The translations under genes were made by a program, and so were the position numbers. DNA of 64,000 nt from Methylohalobius crimeensis 10Ki (GTDB lineage: Bacteria > Pseudomonadota > Gammaproteobacteria > Methylococcales > Methylothermaceae): contig NZ_ATXB01000002.1 in assembly GCF_000421465.1 (NCBI RefSeq), positions 424,690 through 488,689 on the forward strand, in the 5' to 3' direction. The notes under the pieces are model-generated. The model did not search any database and was not told where the DNA came from. It saw nothing but the letters and a program-made list of their open reading frames with translations. Shown one piece after another: positions 32,804 through 41,843 of this stretch (positions are counted from its first letter, which is position 1; every line of letters starts with the position of its first letter).

Positions 32804-33556
32804 ATGAAATTCAATAAATACCCCTATAAAGCTTTCTCGCAAAACCGCAACCAAAACGGCAAAACCCGATGTCCGGCGAACGCCTTCTTTTTTTCTCTCC
32901 TATCGGCGAGAGAGGCAGTTAAGATCCTTCTGGCAATCTCGGGGATATTCGGCATTTCTTTGTCCATCCATGCGCAAGCCCCAAATGGCATCGAACCTCT
33001 TCAGGTAAATCTCACTAAAAATATCCGCCAAATCGAGATCAAGACCGATAACCAAACCATTACTATTGAACGCAACAACGATTCAACCCACAGCATCGAG
33101 CCACCTTTCGATAAAACATCACGCCCATGCCCCCCTTTTTGCATCCAACCGGTAACCGCCGCCCCCGGCGTGGAAACCTTGGGGGAATTGGAAATGATCG
33201 AATTCTTACAGAAAAGTTCCACTGACGATCGAGTTTTGATTGTGGATACCCGCTTGTCGGAATGGTATCGGCGAGAGACGATTCCTTTGGCTGTCAATAT
33301 CCCGGCGGAAAGGTGGACGATTGGGCTTGAAAAACTCCTTAAAGAACGCTTGGGCGCCAAAAAAACGGAAAACCAATGGGATTTTTCAAACGCAAAGACT
33401 CTGGTGCTTTTTTGTAACGGATACTGGAACCCGGACTCTTATGAAACGATCCAATTGTTAGTCGGCGCCGGTTACCCAGCGGAAAAACTTAAATGGTATC
33501 GGGGCGGTATGCAGGCATGGCAGTCCCTGGGATTGAGCACCCAAATACCACGCTAA
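32804..33556 (+). CDS. Rhodanese-like domain protein, exported
   Basis: The 250-residue protein has a long N-terminus ending in a hydrophobic stretch (about residues 40-58, LLAISGIFGISLSIHAQA) that looks like a signal peptide; a later start is possible. The rhodanese domain covers about 125-250 with VDTRLSEWYRRETIPLAVNIP and active-site Cys in LVLFCNGYWNPDSYETIQLL, followed by WYRGGMQAWQSLGL. It may handle sulfur or redox cargo in the periplasm. The substrate is unknown. mfd begins 71 bases downstream. Confidence 0.82.
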   Translation: MKFNKYPYKAFSQNRNQNGKTRCPANAFFFSLLSAREAVKILLAISGIFGISLSIHAQAPNGIEPLQVNLTKNIRQIEIKTDNQTITIERNNDSTHSIEPPFDKTSRPCPPFCIQPVTAAPGVETLGELEMIEFLQKSSTDDRVLIVDTRLSEWYRRETIPLAVNIPAERWTIGLEKLLKERLGAKKTENQWDFSNAKTLVLFCNGYWNPDSYETIQLLVGAGYPAEKLKWYRGGMQAWQSLGLSTQIPR

Positions 33557-33627
33557 AAATAGAAGAGAATCGCAACCCTCTTCCAACGTCATTCAATTTT
33601 GTTTTCAAAAGTATTGTTATTGACCCC

Positions 33628-36600
33628 ATGACGAATATCGCAGCGCGACATAAACCAACAGCAACCTCTTTACTTTCCCCCCCCACCACTACCCAAGCGA
33701 AGCACCCGCTTCATTGGCAGGAATTGATGGGTGTCGCTCAAGCGCTCGCCATCGCGCGCGCCATTCAAACGGATGAGCGCTTATATGTAATCGTCATGCC
33801 CGACAGTCAAAGCGCGCAACAAATGGAGGAAGAGATCGCCTTCTTCCTGGGCGACCGCGCCCAAGTATTGAATTTTCCCGACTGGGAGACCTTGCCTTAC
33901 GACGTTTTTTCCCCCCTGCCGGAAATCATCTCCCAGCGTTTACGCACTCTCACCCATCTGCCCCGTACCCGCCGCGGTGTGCTGATCACCACCGCCGCCA
34001 CCCTCATGCAACGACTGGCCCCCAGAAAACACATCCTGGGCCAGAGTTTCTCCTTGAAAGTGGGCGACCGGCTGGATTTGGATACCACCCGCCGGCAATT
34101 GGAGCAAACCGGCTATCAATACGTGCCACAAGTCAGGCAGCACGGGGAATTCGCCGTCCGCGGCGCAATCCTCGACTTATTTCCCCTCACCTACGACACC
34201 CCTCTCCGGATCGAACTGTTCGACGACGAAATCGAATCCATTCGCACCTTCGATCCGGAATCCCAACGTTCGATCGAAAAAGTCGACACCTTCGAACTCT
34301 ATCCGGCACGGGAATTTCCCACCGATGAGGCCGGCATCAAGCGATTCCGCCGCGCCTTTCGCACCACTTTTCCGGATCTGCCCTCTTCCTGCGGCCTGTA
34401 TCAAGACGTCAGCAACGGCTTCTTTCCCGGGGGAATCGAATACTACCTGCCCCTGTTTCTGGAACCGTCCGAATCGGAAAACGGCGGCTTGGAGACCCTG
34501 TTCGATTATCTTCCTCCGGAGCGGACCACCTTGGTCCTGAAAACCGAGGATCAAGCCGCCGAAGGCTTTTACGCCGAAGTCCAAAACCGCTATCGACCCC
34601 GCCGCGGCGACCTGGACCGACCGCCGTTGCCGCCCGAAACCCTCTATCTACCCCCGGCGGCCTTGAGCGAACGTCTCTCCGCCTATCCCCGCATTCATCT
34701 GACAGAGTCGCGGGAACCCGCCCGCGCGATTCGCTTTGCGGTCGATCCGCTGCCGGACTTGAGCTTCCAGCCCAACAAGAAGCAACCGGCCGAAGCCCTA
34801 TTGGATTTTCTCGACCATCACCAAGGGCCGGTTCTGCTGTGCGCCGAAAGTCCCGGCCGCCGCACCGCTCTGGAGGAAAGCCTGGGCAAGCTGGGTGTGC
34901 ATCCTCAGCCGATCGCCGACTGGGAGGATTTCTTGCAGCAGAGCGAATCTAACCGCGAACCGTTGATGGGGCTTGCCATCGCGCCGCTGGACCAAGGTTT
35001 GCTGAGCCGCGAACCCGACTTCGCCGTAATTCCGGAAACCCTGCTTTTGGGAGAGAAAGCGCGCCAACGGCGAAAGGCGGGCGACACCGCCCGGGACATG
35101 GAAAACCTGATCGCCGATTTGAGCGAACTCTCCATCGGCACGCCGGTGGTGCACCGCGATCACGGCGTGGGTCGCTATCAGGGACTGCAGCGTTTGGAAG
35201 TCGACGGCGTGGCCACCGAATTCCTGACGCTGGAATACGCCGGCGGCGACAAACTTTACGTGCCGGTCTCCTCCCTCCACCTGATCGGCCGCTACAGCGG
35301 CGCCGATTATGACTGCGCCCCGCTGCATAAGCTCGGTGGGGATCAATGGGAAAAGGCCAAGCGCAAGGCCATGGCACGGGTCCGGGACGTGGCGGCGGAA
35401 TTGTTGGAAATTCACGCCAAACGCGCCGCCAGCCGCGGTCACGCCTTCCAGTTGGACGAGACTGCCTATGCCGGCTTCGCCAACGCCTTTCCCTTCGAGG
35501 AAACCCCCGATCAAGCCGCCGCCATCGCCTCGGCCCTGCGCGACATGCAGGCTCCCCAGCCCATGGATCGGGTGGTGTGCGGCGACGTGGGGTTCGGGAA
35601 AACCGAGGTGGCCATGCGCGCCGCTTTCGTGTCGATTCAGAACGAAAGACAAGTGGCGGTTCTGGTGCCCACCACCCTTTTGGCCCAGCAGCATTATCAG
35701 AACTTCCTCGACCGCTTCGCCGATTGGCCGGTCCGGATCGAAGTGCTGTCGCGCTTCATCCCCCCCAAACAACAGAAAAAAATTCTGCAAGACACCGCCG
35801 ATGGCAAGGTGGATATCCTCATCGGCACCCATAAGCTGATCCAAAAAAGCGTGCAATACCGAGACCTGGGCTTGGTCATCCTCGACGAGGAGCACCGCTT
35901 CGGAGTGCGTCAGAAAGAGCACTTCAAGAAACTGCGCAGCGAAGTGGATCTCTTGACCCTCACCGCCACCCCGATCCCGCGCACCTTGAGCATGTCCTTG
36001 AGCGGAATGCGGGATATCTCCATCATCGCCAGCCCGCCGGAGGGACGTCATCCCATCCAAACCTTCGTCAGCGAATGGGTCGATCCCTTGATTCAGGAAG
36101 CGATCCTGCGCGAGGTCAAGCGCGGCGGCCAGGTCTATTTCGTTCACAACAAAATCGAGACCATGGAGCGGATCGCCGAGGAAATCCAGCGGCTGGTGCC
36201 GGAGATTCGGATTCGAATCGCCCACGGCCAGATGCCCGAACGGGACCTGGAACGGATCATGCTGGATTTCTATCATCAGCGCTTCAACGTGCTGCTTTGC
36301 ACCACCATCATCGAAAGCGGCATCGACGTGCCCAGCGCCAACACCATCCTGATCCATCGCGCCGATCTGTTCGGCCTCGCCCAATTGCATCAAATGCGCG
36401 GCCGGGTGGGCCGCTCCCATCATCGCGCCTACGCCTATCTGATCGTGCCCCCCAAGAAACTGATGACCAAGGACGCGGTCAAGCGCTTGGAAGCCATCGA
36501 AACTTCCGGCGAACTGGGGGCGGGCTTTTTGCTCTCCTCCCACGACTTGGAAATCCGCGGCGCCGGGGAACTCCTGGGAGACGAGCAGAGCGGGCAGATC

Positions 36601-37176
36601 ATGGAGATCGGCTTCAATCTGTATGCGGAATTTCTGGAACGGGCGATGGAGACCCTCAAGGCGGGCAAGGAAGTCGATTTGGAAGCCGCCGGCGCCACCG
36701 GCGGCGGTGCCGAGCGCGGCGTGGAAATCGACCTCAGGCTGCCGGCCTTGATTCCCGACGACTATCTGCCCGACGTCCACACCCGCCTGGTGTTCTACAA
36801 ACGCATCGCCAACGCCCGCGATCACCAGGCGCTGGAAGACCTTCAGGTGGAAATGATCGACCGCTTCGGCCTATTGCCCGAGGCCACCAAAAATCTATTC
36901 ACCCTGGCGGAGATGAAATTCAAGGCCCGACAACTGGGGATCGAGAAAATCGACGGCGGAGAAGGAGGCGGGCGGATCCTGTTCGCAGCCGAGCCCAAAA
37001 TCGATGTGGAAAAGCTTATCCGGCTGGTCCAAACCGACCCCCGGACCTATCGCCTCGACGGTCCGGAGAAGCTGCGCTTTGTACTCAACGGCGCATCCGG
37101 TCAGCCGCAACAGGAAGACCCGAGTCGGCGAATCACTTTCGTCCGCCAACTCTTGGAAACCCTGACGCCTGAATGA
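33628..37176 (+). CDS. mfd: Transcription-repair coupling factor Mfd
   Basis: The start at 33628 (MTNIAARHKPTATS) is preferred because the longer frame overlaps the rhodanese gene; it gives 1182 residues, the usual size. It has the UvrB-like N-terminus (LPYDVFSPLPEIISQRL), the RNA polymerase interaction domain (PVVHRDHGVGRYQGL, LTLEYAGGDKLYVPV), Walker A GDVGFGKTE near residue 651, ILDEEHRFG near 751, the RecG-like motor (TATPIPRTLSMSLSGMRDIS) and the TRCF C-terminal domain. It removes stalled RNA polymerase and recruits UvrA. Confidence 0.97.
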   Translation: MTNIAARHKPTATSLLSPPTTTQAKHPLHWQELMGVAQALAIARAIQTDERLYVIVMPDSQSAQQMEEEIAFFLGDRAQVLNFPDWETLPYDVFSPLPEIISQRLRTLTHLPRTRRGVLITTAATLMQRLAPRKHILGQSFSLKVGDRLDLDTTRRQLEQTGYQYVPQVRQHGEFAVRGAILDLFPLTYDTPLRIELFDDEIESIRTFDPESQRSIEKVDTFELYPAREFPTDEAGIKRFRRAFRTTFPDLPSSCGLYQDVSNGFFPGGIEYYLPLFLEPSESENGGLETLFDYLPPERTTLVLKTEDQAAEGFYAEVQNRYRPRRGDLDRPPLPPETLYLPPAALSERLSAYPRIHLTESREPARAIRFAVDPLPDLSFQPNKKQPAEALLDFLDHHQGPVLLCAESPGRRTALEESLGKLGVHPQPIADWEDFLQQSESNREPLMGLAIAPLDQGLLSREPDFAVIPETLLLGEKARQRRKAGDTARDMENLIADLSELSIGTPVVHRDHGVGRYQGLQRLEVDGVATEFLTLEYAGGDKLYVPVSSLHLIGRYSGADYDCAPLHKLGGDQWEKAKRKAMARVRDVAAELLEIHAKRAASRGHAFQLDETAYAGFANAFPFEETPDQAAAIASALRDMQAPQPMDRVVCGDVGFGKTEVAMRAAFVSIQNERQVAVLVPTTLLAQQHYQNFLDRFADWPVRIEVLSRFIPPKQQKKILQDTADGKVDILIGTHKLIQKSVQYRDLGLVILDEEHRFGVRQKEHFKKLRSEVDLLTLTATPIPRTLSMSLSGMRDISIIASPPEGRHPIQTFVSEWVDPLIQEAILREVKRGGQVYFVHNKIETMERIAEEIQRLVPEIRIRIAHGQMPERDLERIMLDFYHQRFNVLLCTTIIESGIDVPSANTILIHRADLFGLAQLHQMRGRVGRSHHRAYAYLIVPPKKLMTKDAVKRLEAIETSGELGAGFLLSSHDLEIRGAGELLGDEQSGQIMEIGFNLYAEFLERAMETLKAGKEVDLEAAGATGGGAERGVEIDLRLPALIPDDYLPDVHTRLVFYKRIANARDHQALEDLQVEMIDRFGLLPEATKNLFTLAEMKFKARQLGIEKIDGGEGGGRILFAAEPKIDVEKLIRLVQTDPRTYRLDGPEKLRFVLNGASGQPQQEDPSRRITFVRQLLETLTPE

Positions 37177-37189
37177 TTCTCCGGAGCGT

Positions 37190-37325
37190 TCTCCCCCATT
37201 TCCGCCGGGAGATGGCCTTCAGGGATGCCGTGAACCCTTCCCTGGGGCTTCCCCCACCCAACCCTCCCCCCAACGGGGGGAGGGCAAGGGAGGGGGGGAT
37301 GCGAACGCCCTTCAGGCCATCCCCC
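37190..37325. repeat. GC-rich inverted repeat region after mfd
   Basis: GATGGCCTTCAGGG near 37191 faces CCCTTCAGGCCATC near 37310, and inside lie CCTCCCCCC / GGGGGGAGG. It can fold into a large hairpin and resembles dispersed REP-type elements. The rest of 37177-37398 holds nothing recognisable. Confidence 0.45.
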
Positions 37326-37398
37326 GACCCCATTTCAAGGTCAAAACTGGTAATATAAACAAATCTGTCAACCTATTCAGTATTCAACAGGAATCTCC

Positions 37399-37803
37399 AT
37401 GAGCGAAGAAAAGACCCGCATGAATCCGGACAGCCTCTATCGGGAGGAAATCTATACCGACCTGCATACCGGCTCCATCAAGCGCCTCATTCCCGTCACC
37501 GGGGACGGCTCGATCGATGCCGGCCGCCAGGAAATCTTCGTGGGCCAAGCCACGGTGATGACGCCGATGGGAAGCCTGCCCTTGAGCTTCGAAATCGAGG
37601 CGGATTCTTTGCGTGAGGCGGTGGAAAAATACGGTCCCGCAGCGGAGGAAAGCCTTCAGGAAACCATGGAGGAACTCCGGCGCCTGCAACAGGAACAAGC
37701 CAGCTCCCTGGTGGTGCCCAAAGGCGGGATGCCGAACGATTTGGGCGATGGCGCATCCGGCATGGGCGGACTTTCCGGAAGCGGCGGTATCAAACTCCCC
37801 TAA
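37399..37803 (+). CDS. Conserved hypothetical protein
   Basis: This 134-residue protein was not recognised with confidence. It is acidic and soluble, with a beta-rich first half (REEIYTDLHTGSIKRLIPVT, VGQATVMTPMGSLPLSFEIE) and a helical second half with EESLQETMEELRRLQQEQ, then a Gly-rich tail. The start has an AGGA box about 8 bases upstream. Codon use matches its neighbours, so it is probably a real gene. It lies between mfd and a Uma2 nuclease-family gene. Confidence 0.7.
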   Translation: MSEEKTRMNPDSLYREEIYTDLHTGSIKRLIPVTGDGSIDAGRQEIFVGQATVMTPMGSLPLSFEIEADSLREAVEKYGPAAEESLQETMEELRRLQQEQASSLVVPKGGMPNDLGDGASGMGGLSGSGGIKLP

Positions 37804-37822
37804 CCGCCACCGGAGCGATGCC

Positions 37823-38356
37823 ATGATTTCCCATGAACTCCTGCCCCACTACACAATCCAGGACTTTCAGCGCTGGGAAGGGGATTGGGAGCTGATCGAA
37901 GGCATTCCCTATGCCATGGTGCCCAGCCCTACCTTCTTACATCAGCGGATCATCGCCCGCATCGTTGCTCATCTCGAGGATGTGCTTGAACCCTGCCCCG
38001 ATTGTCAGGCGGTCCTCGAAACCGATTGGATCGTCAGGGAAGATATCGTGGTGCGACCGAACGTAATGGTGGTTTGCGGGCCCATCGAAGGGGATTACCC
38101 AACCCGGGCACCCCGTCTGATTTTCGAAATCATCTCACCCTCCACCGCCCTTAGGGACGAGCGAATCAAGTTCGACCTCTACGAGCGGGAGGGGGTGGGG
38201 TTTTATATTTTGGTCTATCCCGACCGGAAAACCGCCAAACTCTTCCAATGGCAAAACGGCCGCTACATCAAGAGAACGGACACCGGCTCGGATCGGGAGA
38301 CATTCGATTGGGGCGACTGCCGCATCGAATTCGATTTCGCCAAAATCTGGCCCTGA
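37823..38356 (+). CDS. Uma2 family (DUF820) endonuclease-like protein
   Basis: The start is the ATG at 37823 with GGAG upstream; the 177-residue product is a typical Uma2 protein of the PD-(D/E)xK fold: GDWELIEGIPYAM, LIFEIISPSTALRDERIKFD and LYEREGVGFYILVYPDRKTAK. The usual VxPD motif reads VVRPNVMVV here, with Asn in place of the active-site Asp, so activity is doubtful. These proteins are widespread and of unknown biological role. It follows the hypothetical gene by 19 bases. Confidence 0.85.
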   Translation: MISHELLPHYTIQDFQRWEGDWELIEGIPYAMVPSPTFLHQRIIARIVAHLEDVLEPCPDCQAVLETDWIVREDIVVRPNVMVVCGPIEGDYPTRAPRLIFEIISPSTALRDERIKFDLYEREGVGFYILVYPDRKTAKLFQWQNGRYIKRTDTGSDRETFDWGDCRIEFDFAKIWP

Positions 38357-38430
38357 TCATCGGCCGCTATCTATCCCCAGTTCAATTGTTCATCCAGCTT
38401 TCTATGGCCTAACTTACTGACAACGGACTT

Positions 38431-38985
38431 ATGTTGCCACGGATATCCGTCAAGCTCTCCCTCGTCTTTCTGTTATTCGTGATACCCCTTCTCCCAGCCA
38501 GCGCGGCAAGCACGCCGGGCTGGTACCAGATGGCGGTGGTCGTCTTTGCCCAGCCCGTCGACACCGACGAGGATTTATCCGATCAGCCGTCCTTTCCCTG
38601 GCCCGAGGATATGCGCCAACCGAGTCCGCTCGTGGCGGACGCGCAATCCGGACTTTATTCCGCCTACGACCGCCTCCGCCGCTCGAGAGACTATCGCCCC
38701 CTCTTGCACACGGCCTGGGTCCAACCGGCCTATCCGCAAAGAATCAACGCCCCCTATCATATCGGTGCTTTCGATTCGTCCGTGGAAGGGGTGGTGCGAT
38801 TGCAGCGGGGCGAATACCTGCGCGTCCTCGTGGATATGGAATACCGCGCTCCCGACGGAACGGTTCATCGCTTGAGCGAGAAACGGCGGGTCAAATTCAA
38901 CGAGACCCATTATCTCGACCATCCCGCCTTCGGCGTATTGATTCGGGTGTCTCCGGCAAAAGCGCCCGAGATACAATCCCAATAG
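38431..38985 (+). CDS. csiV: CsiV family protein (peptidoglycan-binding, exported)
   Basis: The 184-residue protein has a signal peptide (SLVFLLFVIPLLPASAAS, cleavage near residue 27) and then the CsiV start YQMAVVVFAQ. The C-terminal part contains VEGVVRLQRGEYLRVLVDMEYR and KRRVKFNETHYLDHPAFGVLIRV. In Vibrio the homologue is a periplasmic peptidoglycan-binding partner of the lytic enzyme LpoA/PBP1A system. It is often found beside mfd, as here, although two genes lie between them in this window. Confidence 0.82.
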   Translation: MLPRISVKLSLVFLLFVIPLLPASAASTPGWYQMAVVVFAQPVDTDEDLSDQPSFPWPEDMRQPSPLVADAQSGLYSAYDRLRRSRDYRPLLHTAWVQPAYPQRINAPYHIGAFDSSVEGVVRLQRGEYLRVLVDMEYRAPDGTVHRLSEKRRVKFNETHYLDHPAFGVLIRVSPAKAPEIQSQ

Positions 38986-39019
38986 TCACCTCATGTGGGC
39001 GTGGGGAGATTCGGCTATT

Positions 39020-39766
39020 TCAATCGCCGCTCAATAATTCGGCGAAGGCGGTCAAAACTCGCCTTACCTTGTCCGTTCCGGCCGCCAAGTGGGCTTTTAT
39101 TTCCGTCATGGACACGATCCCCTCGCTCTTGCCGGCGGCCCAATTAACCACCACCGCCAGGCACGCATAATCCAATTCCAGTTCGCGCGCCAGGGCGGCC
39201 TCGGGCATGCCGGTCATCCCCACCAGATCGCAGCCGTCGCGTTCCATGCGCCGGATTTCGGCGGCGGTTTCCAGTCGCGGTCCTTGGGTACAGCCGTAGC
39301 AACCGCCTTCGAGCAATTCGATCCCGGCGGATTTGCCCGCGGCGAGAAGCTTTTGCCGCAGCGGTTCGCTGTAGGGAAAAGTCAGGTCCACATGGGTAAC
39401 CGGACTGTCGTCGAATTCGAAAAAAGTAGGGTCGCGCCCGTAGGTATAATCGATAATTTGATCCGGTACCGCCAACGACCGAGGCGCCATTCGCGCCGCA
39501 ATGCCGCCGACCGCCGCCGCCGCGATGACATGGGTCACCCCCTTTTCCTTGAGCGCGGCGATATTGGCGCGGTAATTGACCCGGTGCGGCGGCAAGCTAT
39601 GTCCTTCGCCGTGACGGGGCAGGAAAATCAGATTCAAATCTCCCAGGCGGCCCTCCACCAACGGCGCGGAGGGCTCTCCATAAGGGGTCGATACGGCAAC
39701 CCGCCGGATACGCTCCAACCCATCCAATCGAGTCAGACCGGAACCTCCGATCACCGCCAATCTCAT
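39020..39766 (-). CDS. mtnP: S-methyl-5'-thioinosine phosphorylase (MTAP family)
   Basis: The start at 39766 (MRLAVIGGSGLTRLDGL) gives 248 residues. Family motifs are FLPRHGEGHSLPPHRVNYRA, IAAAAVGGIAARMAPRSLAV, GCYGCTQGPRLETAAEI and DLVGMTGMPEAALARELEL. It matches the Pseudomonas PA3004-type enzyme, which cleaves S-methyl-5'-thioinosine to hypoxanthine and 5-methylthioribose 1-phosphate, rather than true MTA phosphorylases; that assignment is from family memory. Its start overlaps the end of hpt by 4 bases, which fits a route that salvages the hypoxanthine. Confidence 0.85.
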   Translation of the reverse strand: MRLAVIGGSGLTRLDGLERIRRVAVSTPYGEPSAPLVEGRLGDLNLIFLPRHGEGHSLPPHRVNYRANIAALKEKGVTHVIAAAAVGGIAARMAPRSLAVPDQIIDYTYGRDPTFFEFDDSPVTHVDLTFPYSEPLRQKLLAAGKSAGIELLEGGCYGCTQGPRLETAAEIRRMERDGCDLVGMTGMPEAALARELELDYACLAVVVNWAAGKSEGIVSMTEIKAHLAAGTDKVRRVLTAFAELLSGD

Positions 39767-40314
39767 TGAGCTTCTCCCACCGCGAAGATGCCCGGCGCAT
39801 TGCGCAAATACCCCTTGTAATCCATTCCGTAACCGAAGATATAGCGATCCTCGCAAGTCAATCCCACATAATCGGCGCGACAGGGTTTAGGCTCGGCCAG
39901 ACGCTTGTCCAGCAGCACCGCGATTTTCACCTCGCGCGCACCCCGCTCAAGGCAGTAATCGCGAATCGCGGCCAGGGTGACACCGGCATCCAGGATGTCG
40001 TCCACCAACAGCACCGTGCGCCCGGCCAATTCTATGGCGGGTTCGTGCAGCCAGTGCAATTCGCTGCCTTCGGTCTTGCCCCGGTAACGGGTGGCATGCA
40101 CGCTGTCCAATTCCAAAAAGAAAGGCAGCTGCGGAACGAGCTTGCCAGTGACGATCATTCCGCCGTTGAGCACACACAACACCACCGGATCGGTCCCGCT
40201 CAGATCGCGGTTGATCTCGTCGGCGAGGCGGCTGATGGCCCCCTCCACCTCGATCTGGGAATAAAGGCGATCGGCGCTTGCCTGCACTTGTTCGACTTCC
40301 TTCAAATCAATCAT
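39763..40314 (-). CDS. hpt: Hypoxanthine-guanine phosphoribosyltransferase
   Basis: The start at 40314 ([13 protein letters not shown]) is chosen because GGAAG lies 5 bases upstream. The 183-residue product has the PRPP loop VLLVDDILDAGVTLAAI, the LCVLNGGMIVTGKLVPQL region, and the YVGLTCEDRYIFGYGMDYKG end. It converts hypoxanthine and guanine to IMP and GMP. It overlaps mtnP downstream and the membrane protein gene upstream by 8 bases. Confidence 0.93.
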   Translation of the reverse strand: MIDLKEVEQVQASADRLYSQIEVEGAISRLADEINRDLSGTDPVVLCVLNGGMIVTGKLVPQLPFFLELDSVHATRYRGKTEGSELHWLHEPAIELAGRTVLLVDDILDAGVTLAAIRDYCLERGAREVKIAVLLDKRLAEPKPCRADYVGLTCEDRYIFGYGMDYKGYLRNAPGIFAVGEAQ

Positions 40315-40702
40315 GGCCTTCCTGATCATTTCTCGCTATCTGCGCTTGCAAGGAAGCCAGTCGATGCTCGAGATTTTCTATCATGCGGAGCAACAAACCG
40401 ATCAAAATCCCGGTCCACACCCCGATCGAGAGAAACCCTATCTCTTCCAGCAAAAGATCGTTCATATGGGCCAATTCCAGGATCACGAAGGCCACTATTT
40501 GGGCGATGAAGATGCCTCCGATCACTTTGGCTTTCTGGATAATGGAGGCCCGCCAATATAAAAACATCGCCAAGCCGATGCCAATCCACGTTCCCATGTA
40601 CAGAAACAAGGTGATCTTTTCGAACTTGAACGCGCCGAAAAAAATCACCAATACGACCTGGGCCCCAAAAATCGATAATAAGGTCTGCTTAACCGTGGTC
40701 AT
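40307..40702 (-). CDS. Four-helix membrane protein of unknown function
   Basis: The start at 40702 ([21 protein letters not shown]) gives 131 residues with four predicted membrane helices (about 10-24, 30-48, 60-78, 90-110) and a charged C-terminus ([16 protein letters not shown]). It was not recognised. It overlaps nagZ by 4 bases (ATGA) and hpt by 8 bases, so all three are translated from one message. A role in cell-wall recycling or transport is only a guess. Confidence 0.75.
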   Translation of the reverse strand: MTTVKQTLLSIFGAQVVLVIFFGAFKFEKITLFLYMGTWIGIGLAMFLYWRASIIQKAKVIGGIFIAQIVAFVILELAHMNDLLLEEIGFLSIGVWTGILIGLLLRMIENLEHRLASLQAQIARNDQEGHD

Positions 40703-41739
40703 TCGTTTTCTCCGCTTGTATTCTGATTGACTTGCACGACTGTCTTCCGGCTTTGGATCAACGCGACATCGGCCACCGCAGTCTTCGCCTCCGCCCGCAA
40801 CCGGGCCAGGCGCCGGCCCCGCGCCGTATCCTGCCGCCACTTCACAGAATCGAGCAATCGGACGCTTTCCTCCGGACAATTGCAGGCGAGCAGCATATCA
40901 CACCCCGCCGCCAACGCCGCTTCCGCCCGGGCTTGCATATCCCCCACGCAAGCCGCGCCCGCCATCGCCAGATCGTCGCTGAAAACCGCCCCGTCAAATC
41001 CCATCTCCCGCCGCAGAATCCGCTCCAGCCAAACCGGAGAAAACCCCGCCGGCAGCGAGTCCACCTCAGGATAGACCACATGGGCGCACATCACGCCTTC
41101 CAGGCCATTCCGGATCAGCGATTGAAACGGCGGCAAGTCCCTGTTCTTGAGCGCCTGCAGCGGACGCGGATCCTCGGGCAAGCTCAAATGGGAATCCGCC
41201 GCCACCCCGCCATGACCGGGAAAATGCTTGCCCACCGCCGCCATCCCGGCGCGCCGCATTCCGCGGACGAACGCGGCGGCCAGTTCGGCGACCGCTTCCG
41301 GCTCGGCGGCGAACGCCCGGTCGCCGATCACTTCGCTGATGCCGCTGTCCACATCCAGCACCGGGGCAAAGCTCAAATCCACATCCACCGCCCGGAGTTC
41401 GGCCGCCATCAAAAAGCCGCCCGATTCCGCCGCCTCCAGGGCCGCCCGGCGATCCCGATGATACCAAGCGCCGAACCGACCCGCCGGCGGCAAGGGAGTG
41501 AATCCTTCGTGAAACCGCTGCACCCTCCCCCCTTCCTGATCGACGGCGATCAGAATCGGTTTTCTCGCCGCCCGGCGGGTGGCGGCGATCAATGCTCTGA
41601 TTTGATCGGGAGTTTGGTAATTGCGCGCAAACAGAATGATCCCCCCCACGCCGGGATGAGCCAGCCACTCGCGCTCCTCGGGGAGAAGCTCCGGGCCTTG
41701 CAAATCGAGCATGAAGGGGGCGGTGATGGTTTCCGGCAT
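40699..41739 (-). CDS. nagZ: Beta-N-acetylhexosaminidase NagZ
   Basis: The start at 41739 ([20 protein letters not shown]) gives 346 residues. The GH3 motifs are present: [44 protein letters not shown] with the catalytic His, and [12 protein letters not shown] with the Asp nucleophile. It removes GlcNAc from anhydromuropeptides in the cytoplasm during cell-wall recycling. It heads the run nagZ, membrane protein, hpt, mtnP; in Pseudomonas nagZ also adjoins the mtnP homologue. Confidence 0.95.
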   Translation of the reverse strand: MPETITAPFMLDLQGPELLPEEREWLAHPGVGGIILFARNYQTPDQIRALIAATRRAARKPILIAVDQEGGRVQRFHEGFTPLPPAGRFGAWYHRDRRAALEAAESGGFLMAAELRAVDVDLSFAPVLDVDSGISEVIGDRAFAAEPEAVAELAAAFVRGMRRAGMAAVGKHFPGHGGVAADSHLSLPEDPRPLQALKNRDLPPFQSLIRNGLEGVMCAHVVYPEVDSLPAGFSPVWLERILRREMGFDGAVFSDDLAMAGAACVGDMQARAEAALAAGCDMLLACNCPEESVRLLDSVKWRQDTARGRRLARLRAEAKTAVADVALIQSRKTVVQVNQNTSGENE

Positions 41740-41843
41740 GGCCGTCCTCGTCCTGATTACCAATCGTTCATTATACCGGTTGAGGGGCTCACACTTTTTT
41801 CCGGTTTATTCTCAATAACGGCAAATCAACCGCGACACGACAA

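Noticed and set aside
34798-36825. A 675-codon minus-strand open frame inside mfd
   Set aside because: Antisense shadow of mfd; no recognisable motif.
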